DNA of 12,026 nt from Dehalococcoidales bacterium. Lineage in GTDB: Bacteria; Chloroflexota; Dehalococcoidia; E44-bin15. This document shows positions 1 through 5,552 of this stretch, piece by piece. Location: the NCBI GenBank assembly GCA_012974295.1, contig JAAXQM010000030.1, positions 1 to 12,026 on the forward strand. The letters are read 5' to 3'. Position numbers and translations under genes: made by a program. Numbering within the stretch: the stretch's first letter is position 1; every line of letters begins with the position of its first letter. The notes under the pieces are model-generated. The model did not search any database. It saw only the letters and a program-made list of their open reading frames with translations, and was not told the origin of the DNA.

Positions 1-444
1 CTGGCGGTGATCGGTGACCTTAAACAGATGAACCCCCGGTGGCTGGTAGGCACCAGCATGCTGGGATATGGCAGCACGCTCACTGTGGGCATCGGCATAC
101 CCATTCCCATCCTCTCAGAGGAGATACTGCTCTACACTGCCGTAAAGGATGAGGATATCTTTGCCCCCATTGTAGATTATAGCGATGCGTATCCGCAGCG
201 GAATCCCGATATACTTGGAGAGGTGAGCTATGGCGAGCTCCGTAGCGGCAGGATAACGGTGAACGGCAAGGAACTCCCCACCGCATCGCTATCGAGCTAC
301 CCCAGGGCAGTTGAGATCGCCATTATGCTCAAGGAGTGGATAATAAAGGGGGAATTCCTGCTCACTGAGCCGGTTGCGCCCCTTCCCGGTGTGGAGGAGG
401 GGATAACCGTAAAGCCGTTAAAGGAGCGGCCCATAGAGGAGTGA
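1..444 (+). CDS. Homocysteine biosynthesis protein, COG1900/DUF39 family (3' part only)
   Basis: The reading frame is open from the first base, so this is the C-terminal part (147 codons) of a longer protein; the family is usually near 400 residues. Recognisable family segments are the LVGTSMLGYGSTLTVGIG stretch, followed by GIPIPIL and then DEDIFAPIVDYSDAYP. In Methanosarcina, COG1900 proteins work with a NIL-domain ferredoxin to make homocysteine from aspartate semialdehyde and a sulfide-derived sulfur source. The next two genes here belong to that same set, which supports the assignment. The catalytic cysteine region of the family lies upstream of the window and cannot be checked. CBS domains, present in some archaeal members, are not seen: the protein ends at TGA 442-444 soon after the core. 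A GTG at 7 is only an internal codon of the truncated frame. A 201-bp gap holding repeat copy 1 separates it from the ferredoxin gene. Confidence 0.85.
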   Translation: MAVIGDLKQMNPRWLVGTSMLGYGSTLTVGIGIPIPILSEEILLYTAVKDEDIFAPIVDYSDAYPQRNPDILGEVSYGELRSGRITVNGKELPTASLSSYPRAVEIAIMLKEWIIKGEFLLTEPVAPLPGVEEGITVKPLKERPIEE

Positions 445-454
445 GATATTCTAA

Positions 455-573
455 GGGAGCTAAATAGGAGATGCAGGATACTTCCTGCCGGGGGTGTGGG
501 GGTGTCCCCCAGGTTTATAAGTCCCCCAAGATTGGGGGATTAGGGGGTTGGATAAGACTATTTCAGCAGTCTC
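455..573 (+). repeat. Dispersed hairpin repeat, copy 1 (about 119 bp)
   Basis: This is the first of three related intergenic copies. From about 471 it reads ATGCAGGATACTTCCTGCC, then G-rich and C-rich runs (GGGGGTGTGGGGGTGTCCCCC), the core TCCCCCAAGATTGGGGGA at 522-539, ATTAGGGGGTTG, and the end TATTTCAGCAGTCTC. The core from 521 to 550 is identical to copy 2 apart from no visible change. The left end (GAGCTAAATAG) is a degraded inverted match of the right end. It fills most of the gap between the COG1900 gene and the ferredoxin gene. Boundaries are approximate, and no clear target-site duplication is visible. Confidence 0.8.
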
Positions 574-645
574 ATTCTACTGTATTACTGACGTAAAAAA
601 CTTGAAGAATAATTAGCTAAGATGAAAAAAGTGAGAGGTTGAAAA

Positions 646-1056
646 ATGGCTATTTCTAAAAGGGTGGTATTGCACTTTCCATCACGCATGGTCGACCAGC
701 CCATAATCTACCGGCTGGTCAAGGACTATGACCTGGTCCTTAATATCCTCAAGGCATCTGTGACCCCCAAGGAGGAGGGGATTATGGTAGTGGAGCTCTC
801 CGGAGGCCGTGCTGACTACGATAAGGGCATCCGCTACCTACAAGAGGTAGGTGTCAAGATTCAGTCAATTGGTCAGGATATTGTTCGTAACGATGCCAGA
901 TGCACCCATTGCGGGGCTTGTGTGGTTATTTGTCCCACCGGGGCCCTTGCCCTTGATTCCAAAACCAGGATGGTGGATTTCCATGAGGACAGGTGCACCG
1001 CCTGCGAGCTATGTATGCTCACCTGTCCCCCCAGAGCTATGGAGGTGCATTTCTAG
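646..1056 (+). CDS. NIL-domain 2[4Fe-4S] ferredoxin
   Basis: A 136-residue protein. Residues 1-80 form a NIL (substrate-binding, ferredoxin-like) domain with RVVLHFPS near the start. Residues 81-136 form a bacterial-type ferredoxin with two complete cluster motifs: Cys86-x2-Cys89-x2-Cys92-x3-Cys96-Pro and Cys117-x2-Cys120-x2-Cys123-x3-Cys127-Pro, so two [4Fe-4S] clusters are expected. The homologue in Methanosarcina (MA1822) partners a COG1900 protein in sulfide-dependent homocysteine synthesis, probably as electron donor or in persulfide chemistry. The ATG at 646 follows a GAGAGG ribosome site with suitable spacing. The stop TAG (1054-1056) shares its last G with the GTG start of the next gene, so the two are translationally coupled. 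In methionine transporters the NIL domain is fused to an ATPase; the ferredoxin fusion here is the version linked to sulfur metabolism. Confidence 0.9.
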   Translation: MAISKRVVLHFPSRMVDQPIIYRLVKDYDLVLNILKASVTPKEEGIMVVELSGGRADYDKGIRYLQEVGVKIQSIGQDIVRNDARCTHCGACVVICPTGALALDSKTRMVDFHEDRCTACELCMLTCPPRAMEVHF

Positions 1057-1793
1057 TGGATCAGCCCAGGACCTATAGACATTGGATTAAGGACAACGAT
1101 CTTGTCCCCTTCCATGCCACGGTTGGGGAAACAGATCTCTTCATCAGTGCTCAAAATGACCTTAAGGAGGAGGCGCTAAATGCGATCACAGCATTTCGTG
1201 CTCTCCTGGAACAATATATCGAGAGTCACCCCTCCTTCCTCACTAGTCTCGAACCCCTCAAAGTGAAAGCGGATGCCCCCAAAATAGTGAAACAGATGGC
1301 GGAGGCAGCATACAAGGCTGGAGTAGGTCCTATGGCTGCGGTGGCCGGCGCTATCGCTGAAGGAGTGGGCCGGGAGTTACTGAAATTCTCACCGGAAGTA
1401 ATCGTGGAGAATGGCGGTGATATTTTTCTCAACATACAAAAGGGGAGAATGGTAGGGATTTATGCCGGTGATTCCCCCTTTACCGGTGGGCTTGTACTGG
1501 AAATCGATCCCGAGGAAACGCCTCTGGGTATTTGCACCTCGTCCGGGACAGTAGGGCATTCTCTCAGCTTTGGCCATGCCGATGCCGTTATTGTGCTCGC
1601 CCCATCCGCTGCCCTTGCTGACGCTGCCGCTACCGCTACCGGAAATCTAATAAAAGAATCTGATGACATCCCGAGGGGGATAGAATTCGCCCGGGATATC
1701 GTAGGCCTAACAGGATTAATAATCATTAAAGGAGACAAAATGGGAGCTTGGGGCCAGATAAATCTCTCCAGCCCCATTGAGGGAAAATGTTAA
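1056..1793 (+). CDS. UPF0280/COG2122 family protein (ApbE-like fold)
   Basis: A 245-residue protein of full family length. Family landmarks are VAGAIAEGVGRELLK (96-110), the NGGD loop at 119-122, and GICTSSGTVGHS at 158-169 with a conserved Cys160; the last third (ADAVIVLAPSAALADAAAT) resembles the ApbE flavin-transferase fold. The Methanosarcina member MA1715 has been implicated in efficient use of sulfide for homocysteine and iron-sulfur cluster synthesis; the exact reaction is not settled. The start is GTG at 1056, which overlaps the preceding stop (TAGTG) and has an excellent GGAGGTG at 1041-1047. A longer frame from GTG 993 would run through the ferredoxin's second cluster motif and is rejected. 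COG1900, NIL-ferredoxin and COG2122 standing together strongly suggests one functional unit for sulfur insertion. Confidence 0.88.
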   Translation: MDQPRTYRHWIKDNDLVPFHATVGETDLFISAQNDLKEEALNAITAFRALLEQYIESHPSFLTSLEPLKVKADAPKIVKQMAEAAYKAGVGPMAAVAGAIAEGVGRELLKFSPEVIVENGGDIFLNIQKGRMVGIYAGDSPFTGGLVLEIDPEETPLGICTSSGTVGHSLSFGHADAVIVLAPSAALADAAATATGNLIKESDDIPRGIEFARDIVGLTGLIIIKGDKMGAWGQINLSSPIEGKC

Positions 1794-1815
1794 AGGGAGA
1801 AGGAGAATAAAAAAG

Positions 1816-2139
1816 TTGGATCATGTGGTCGTTTTCATCACGGCGGCTACTACCGATGAAGCCCAGAATATATCCAATATCCTGGTCAGCCGCAGGAAGG
1901 CAGCCTGTGTTAATATAGTAGCGCAGGTAAATTCCATATTCTGGTGGCAGGGCAAGATCGAATCTGCTGATGAGGCTCTGCTAATCGTTAAGACAAAGGC
2001 CACGCTGTTGGAAGAACTCATCGAGTTGGTGAAGCAAAATCATAGTTATGATGTCCCTGAGGTCATCGCTTTACCGATAATAGGGGGTAACCGAGATTAT
2101 CTGCAATGGCTCGATGACGAAACAGGGTTGAAGCTTTAG
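1816..2139 (+). CDS. cutA: CutA family divalent-cation tolerance protein
   Basis: A typical 107-residue CutA1, a small trimeric ferredoxin-like-fold protein of the PII-like superfamily that binds divalent metals such as copper. Family marks are VVVFITAATTDEA at 4-16, the metal-site stretch ACVNI at 30-34, FWWQGKIES at 42-50, EALLIVKT at 53-60 and HSYDVPEVIALPI at 76-88. The start chosen is TTG 1816, because AGGAG lies about 10 bases before it and the protein then begins at the usual family position. TTG 1777 would add 13 basic residues and overlap the previous gene; GTG 1825 is possible but badly spaced. It lies 22 bp behind the COG2122 gene on the same strand, so it is probably co-transcribed with the sulfur genes. 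A direct role in sulfur metabolism is only suggested by that position. Confidence 0.9.
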   Translation: MDHVVVFITAATTDEAQNISNILVSRRKAACVNIVAQVNSIFWWQGKIESADEALLIVKTKATLLEELIELVKQNHSYDVPEVIALPIIGGNRDYLQWLDDETGLKL

Positions 2140-2239
2140 ATCTGGGATTACGAGGGAATATTAAAGGCGGTCAGAACACAGTGTCCTCCCTTAGTATATG
2201 CCTCGACTGGGGTCTCTTCGTACACAAAGGCCTCTTTCC

Positions 2240-2698
2240 TCATACCTCTGCACCCATAAGCGCTTCCATCTCCTTATTCATTCTCTGCCAGTGGGTGCCT
2301 CGCCAATAGATCCTTTGGCAAACGGGGCACTGGAAATATTGGGATTGTGTCTTGAAGACATAGGCGGGGACAAGCTCTTGGACCTCATCCTTACTCTTGG
2401 GAACGAGCAGCTTATTACACTCCAGACAGCGGGTGAATTTCCTTTCTTGATCTATCTTTATCATCCTTGCCACCTGGCGTAATTGATCTTTGGGATTGTC
2501 ATCTTCGATAAGCACGGCTTTCAGCCTGCCACTCGTGACCACTCGCTGTAGCATAATCTGGGTATCCTTGGTAAGGAGCACCCTCTTATCGTTCAAGCCG
2601 ATAGCAATTAGCTCATTGTCATCGACATCGTTAATAAATAGAGTATCGTAGCCCAGCATCTTGAGCCAGCGCGCCAGCTTGCCTGCATTGGTATCCAC
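2240..2698 (-). CDS. Mut7-C domain protein (PIN-like nuclease domain plus zinc ribbon)
   Basis: About 152 residues from GTG 2698. The first 65 or so residues match the Mut7-C PIN-like domain: DTNAGKLARWLKMLGYDTL with acidic Asp2, then RVLLTKDTQ with Asp45. The second half carries a zinc ribbon, Cys91-x2-Cys94 and Cys124-x2-Cys127, followed by the family motif IYWRGTHWQRM. Such proteins are predicted RNases; the substrate is unknown. The start is a problem. The family normally begins with a beta strand of the type (R/K)FIVD, and here the codons for RFI lie just upstream of the GTG. The in-frame run upstream is only ATA-CGA-GCC-AGA-TTT-ATA after a TAA, with no ATG, GTG or TTG and no close ribosome site. 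Either the GTG is used and strand 1 is shortened, or ATA is used, or the N-terminus lies in the ORF at 2698-2808 in another frame. It ends the minus-strand cluster that begins with corA. Confidence 0.82.
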   Translation of the reverse strand: MDTNAGKLARWLKMLGYDTLFINDVDDNELIAIGLNDKRVLLTKDTQIMLQRVVTSGRLKAVLIEDDNPKDQLRQVARMIKIDQERKFTRCLECNKLLVPKSKDEVQELVPAYVFKTQSQYFQCPVCQRIYWRGTHWQRMNKEMEALMGAEV

Positions 2699-2808
2699 TA
2701 TAAATCTGGCTCGTATTTAATTCTACCGCCCATAATTAAATCCACAATAGCTATATCTCTGCCCCAATATCTGGAAGGATTATCGTTATTCCCGTCTTTT
2801 TCTGCCAA
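2698..2808 (-). CDS. Short ORF ahead of Mut7-C gene (36 codons or displaced N-terminus)
   Basis: In the 123-bp gap between the phosphodiesterase gene and the Mut7-C gene, one minus-strand frame is open for 43 codons and reads like protein: NPSRYWGRDIAIVDLIMG, then GRIKYEPDL and TAG. The TAG shares its G with the GTG start of the Mut7-C gene. Possible starts are TTG 2808 (GGGTGA lies too close), an internal GTG, or an internal ATG; none is convincing. It could be a small protein coupled to Mut7-C, or the natural N-terminal part of Mut7-C put out of frame by one base (mutation, sequencing error or recoding). I do not recognise the family. The protein-like composition and the overlap at the junction are the only support. 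Confidence 0.35.
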   Translation of the reverse strand: MAEKDGNNDNPSRYWGRDIAIVDLIMGGRIKYEPDL

Positions 2809-2821
2809 TTCACCCGGTTTA

Positions 2822-3592
2822 TTAAATGATAAACTTCATCCCCTCGTAGCCCACAGTTATATTTACTGCTAATTCTGCAGCGACCTGCGCAACCTCCTCC
2901 TTGATCTCAGACTCAAGATGAGGGCTCATGTGTACAGTGACAACGTGAGGCAAGTACCCCTTTACCCTGCTGAAATCAATAAGCTCCTGCTTTAAAAGTC
3001 GGGGGGTTAGATGCCCGGTGTCTTGGACAAAAGACTCGAACTTATTGGGCAGGGTCACCTCGGTGACGAGAAGTCCTGGAGAAACCGTCTCCCATAGAGA
3101 AGAGGGATTTCTTCCCGTATCCCCGGTGTAGAAGAGGCTCTTTCCATCCGGGGACGTAACCTGATAGCCAACTGTGGGGACATTGTGATTCACTGGAAGA
3201 GGTAAAACAGTATACCCTTCAATAATAAGCTCCTTGTTTGGCTCCAGGGGATAGAATTTTAGGGCAGGCTTCTCGGGAAGTGGTTTTTTTCGAAAGTCTG
3301 GATAGACGATGTCGTTTAAGAGATGAGTTGAGATTATGTCGAGTACACTATCGAGAGCGTAGACATTTACTGGACCCGACGAATAGACATTCATGCCAAA
3401 GGTAGCCAGGTCCCTGATATGATCAAAATGGCGATGTGTTATGAGAATGGCCCTCACCTTTTTCTGCGTTTCGAGTGACAGGCTTGAAGTGAGGCTACCG
3501 ACATCTATGGCAACGGTACTATCTATCAGGAGCGAAGTAAGCTTCGCATCCCTGGACTCGCAGTTATGAGCGCCAAGTATCTCTAATTCCAT
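2822..3592 (-). CDS. Metallo-beta-lactamase-fold hydrolase, class II cyclic-nucleotide phosphodiesterase-like
   Basis: A 256-residue protein. It has the metal-binding motif His53-x-His55-x-Asp57-His58 (THRHFDHIRD), a further ligand candidate His136 in PVNHNVPT, Asp158 in YTGDTG, His194 in DTGHLT and His221 in VHMSPH; these are the positions expected of a two-zinc RNase Z/CpdP-like enzyme. The N-terminus ELEILGAHNCESRDAK resembles proteins annotated as cAMP phosphodiesterase class II in anaerobic bacteria. A cyclic-nucleotide substrate is therefore plausible but not shown; general phosphodiesterase activity is the safe call. The ATG at 3592 is preceded by GGAGGT at the right distance. An extension to 3640 adds an atypical N-terminus and is rejected. 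It lies 50 bp behind the COG1738 transporter gene and probably belongs to the corA transcript. Confidence 0.85.
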   Translation of the reverse strand: MELEILGAHNCESRDAKLTSLLIDSTVAIDVGSLTSSLSLETQKKVRAILITHRHFDHIRDLATFGMNVYSSGPVNVYALDSVLDIISTHLLNDIVYPDFRKKPLPEKPALKFYPLEPNKELIIEGYTVLPLPVNHNVPTVGYQVTSPDGKSLFYTGDTGRNPSSLWETVSPGLLVTEVTLPNKFESFVQDTGHLTPRLLKQELIDFSRVKGYLPHVVTVHMSPHLESEIKEEVAQVAAELAVNITVGYEGMKFII

Positions 3593-3642
3593 TAAAATAT
3601 ACCTCCATTGATTATCATTAAAGTTTCTCCAGATAAACACGC

Positions 3643-4320
3643 TTAATCGGAAATACGGAAAGGATTAAATCTTGTGTCATAGTCATATGTATCTATACCC
3701 TCTTTCTTTTTCAGGTAATTTACTACCGCATAGGTGAAGGGAGTAGCCACCGTTTCATAGCCTGTCTTTACCAGCCACAGGTGAACTATGCTTATCGCTA
3801 CGAATTCAGGTGTACCGGCAAATGCGATGGTGATGAAAATGGCGGAATCAAGTCCCTGACCGACTATAGTGGAACCGATGGTCCTGGTCCACAGCCACCG
3901 CCCCTTTGTTTTTATCTTCATCTTGGCCAGTACGAAAGAATTTGCAAACTCGCCTATGAGATAAGCGACGAAAGAGGCGAGAAGCACCCTGGGTACATAG
4001 CCTAGAATCGTATCGTAAGCTGCCTGTTTTCCTTCCCAGAATGGCGCTGCTGGCAGTAGGCCACCGATCCAGATGGCCAATACCACTATTAAATTACACA
4101 GAAAGCCCAGCCATATAACCTTTCTCGCAGCTCTAAAGCCATAAACCTCGGTAAGTATATCGCCGAAGATATAGCTTAAGGGAAAGATTATTATGGCTGC
4201 CGGCAGTATGAGCCCGCCAATGGAGATAAGCTTGACGGCGATGATGTTCGCTGTGATGAGGCAGGTTATAAAAACGGCGGCAATGACTATGAAGCGCTGT
4301 GAGACCCTATTCCCCACCAA
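3643..4320 (-). CDS. Queuosine precursor transporter, COG1738/YhhQ family
   Basis: A 225-residue integral membrane protein with about six hydrophobic segments, the first at roughly residues 10-30 (FIVIAAVFITCLITANIIAV). Family signatures are TANIIAVKL, FPLSYIFGDILTEVYGFR after the second segment, ASFVAYLIGEFANSFVLAK, RTIGSTIVGQGLDSAIFI and the late KTGYETVATPFTYAVVNYL. E. coli YhhQ takes up queuosine precursors (preQ0, preQ1) for modification of tRNA wobble positions. No other queuosine gene is in the window, so the exact substrate is inferred from the family. The start is TTG 4320 or GTG 4317; GGTGGG just upstream is better spaced for the GTG, and the difference is one residue. It is 34 bp downstream of corA on the same strand. 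Confidence 0.9.
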   Translation of the reverse strand: MVGNRVSQRFIVIAAVFITCLITANIIAVKLISIGGLILPAAIIIFPLSYIFGDILTEVYGFRAARKVIWLGFLCNLIVVLAIWIGGLLPAAPFWEGKQAAYDTILGYVPRVLLASFVAYLIGEFANSFVLAKMKIKTKGRWLWTRTIGSTIVGQGLDSAIFITIAFAGTPEFVAISIVHLWLVKTGYETVATPFTYAVVNYLKKKEGIDTYDYDTRFNPFRISD

Positions 4321-4354
4321 TGCCCACCATAATATCGGGGTTACGCGGCATTTA

Positions 4355-5299
4355 TTAGATCCACCGTCTATTGCGAAAGTAGGCCAGCATACCCCCGGAA
4401 ATGCATAGCGTAAACAGAATGATCAATGGAAAGGCGAATGAGCTATCACCGAAAGGAAGGGATACGTTCATGCCATAGATACCTGAGATCACAAGTAGCG
4501 GAAGGAGAATAGTACCCAGAACGGTGAGCATCTTCATTACTTCGTTGGTGCGGTGAGAGAATAGGGAATCGCTGGTGGCATTTAGCCCTTCGACAACCTC
4601 TTTATACTCCTCCAGCGTCTCGCTGATCGTGCCAATATGGTCACCAATATCACCGAAGTAAACATCGAGGTCCTCCCTGAGGAAGGGGTACTCTCTTACC
4701 TCCAGTGATTTAAGGATAGCTGGCTGATGGCGAATAATACGGCGATAGGACATAACATCGCGCCTAAGGACAGATATCTCCTGAACCGTATCCCGGGCAG
4801 GCTCACTGAAGAGCCTGTCCTCTGCAGCCTCTATATTGGCGATAACCCTGTTAAGGATAGGAAAACAATAGTCCACCAGTCGGTCGAGGATACGGTACAG
4901 GAGGTAACCCGAGCTGCGCGCCATGTGTTCTTCCCGCGCCCGTTCGTTCAGCTGACAATCATCGAAAAGCTTGGCCAGCGTCTTGAGATCGCCCGTATGA
5001 ACTGTAACCAGGAAGTCCTCACCAATGAAGATAGATACCTGGCTTGACGTCGTTACCCGCGACTCTTGTTTAAATACAGGGAAGTGTAGCACTAGAAAAA
5101 GGTAGTTCTCATACTCATCGATCTTAGGGCGCTCTATCCTCGAGAGGCAGTCCTCCAGATCAAAAAGATTAAACAGGTAATTTTTTGCCAGATATTCCAT
5201 ATCCGAGCTAGTGGGTTTTTCAACGTTGATCCAGGTAATCTTGCCCCACTTAATGGTCTCGATATTCAGCTTCTCGTCTTTTTTATCTACCGCACTCAT
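4355..5299 (-). CDS. corA: CorA family magnesium/divalent-cation channel
   Basis: A 314-residue protein of normal CorA length. The large cytoplasmic N-terminal part includes WINVEKPTSSDMEYLAKNY, the FDLEDCLSRIERPKIDEYEN segment and LFLVLHFPVF. A long helical region (about 120-255) follows, then two membrane segments at the C-terminus, about 257-274 and 288-305. The selectivity motif Tyr-Gly-Met-Asn sits at the end of the first one (YGMN, residues 275-278), as required for CorA, and the protein ends with a basic RNRRWI tail. It forms a pentameric channel in the inner membrane for magnesium, possibly cobalt or nickel. ATG 5299 is chosen over the adjacent GTG 5302 because AAGGTG then stands 7 bases ahead. 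It is the first gene of the minus-strand group corA, transporter, phosphodiesterase, Mut7-C. Confidence 0.93.
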   Translation of the reverse strand: MSAVDKKDEKLNIETIKWGKITWINVEKPTSSDMEYLAKNYLFNLFDLEDCLSRIERPKIDEYENYLFLVLHFPVFKQESRVTTSSQVSIFIGEDFLVTVHTGDLKTLAKLFDDCQLNERAREEHMARSSGYLLYRILDRLVDYCFPILNRVIANIEAAEDRLFSEPARDTVQEISVLRRDVMSYRRIIRHQPAILKSLEVREYPFLREDLDVYFGDIGDHIGTISETLEEYKEVVEGLNATSDSLFSHRTNEVMKMLTVLGTILLPLLVISGIYGMNVSLPFGDSSFAFPLIILFTLCISGGMLAYFRNRRWI

Positions 5300-5320
5300 C
5301 ACCTGTCACCTTGTTCACCA

Positions 5321-5348
5321 ATTTTACCACAATCTATGCCAATGGCAA
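5321..5348 (-). promoter_or_regulatory. Predicted sigma-70-type promoter for corA
   Basis: On the minus strand TTGCCA (5 of 6 to the -35 consensus, plus-strand 5343-5348) and TAAAAT (5 of 6 to the -10 consensus, 5321-5326) are separated by 16 bp. Transcription would start near 5314, leaving a leader of about 15 bases that just contains the ribosome site. Found by eye only. Confidence 0.5.
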
Positions 5349-5423
5349 GTTTATTATTCCTGAATATGCCATTTCAACTGCACCCTGACCCTAGTAACAC
5401 GAATGACATGAATGGTTTTATTC

Positions 5424-5546
5424 GACAACGCTGAAAAAGAGGTGCAGAATACTTCATGCCGGGGGTCTGGGGGTGTCCCCCAGCTTATTAAAAGTCCCCC
5501 AAGATTGGGGGATTAGGGGGTTGATTGTAACTATATCAGCAGTCTC
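5424..5546 (+). repeat. Dispersed hairpin repeat, copy 2 (about 123 bp)
   Basis: The same element as at 455-573, here between the helicase stop (5553) and corA. It contains a perfect 7-bp hairpin CTGGGGG-TGT-CCCCCAG (5467-5483) and the invariant core TCCCCCAAGATTGGGGGA (5495-5512), followed by ATTAGGGGGTTG and ATATCAGCAGTCTC. The left end GACAACGCTGAAAAAG matches the reverse complement of the right end imperfectly (shared CTGA and AG). The element ends 6 bp after the helicase stop codon. No certain target duplication is visible. Confidence 0.82.
5488..5512 (-). terminator. Possible intrinsic terminator of the helicase operon inside repeat copy 2
   Basis: Read on the minus strand, TCCCCCA and TGGGGGA form a 7-bp GC-rich stem with a 4-base loop, followed directly by CTTTTAA. 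This lies about 40 bases past the helicase stop. The T run is short, and the hairpin belongs to the repeat, so terminator use may be incidental. Confidence 0.4.
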
Positions 5547-5552
5547 ATTATG

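Noticed and set aside
455..573. CRISPR repeat
   Set aside because: The three repeat copies are about 4.6-5 kb apart, each about 120 bp long and with genes between them, so they do not form a repeat-spacer array.
993..1055. N-terminal extension of the COG2122 gene from GTG 993
   Set aside because: It would be read through the second cluster motif of the ferredoxin gene in another frame. GTG 1056 has a strong GGAGGTG site and gives the family's normal length.
2198..2482. Plus-strand open frame of 94 codons
   Set aside because: It lies antisense to the well-supported Mut7-C gene and has no recognisable domain or ribosome site.
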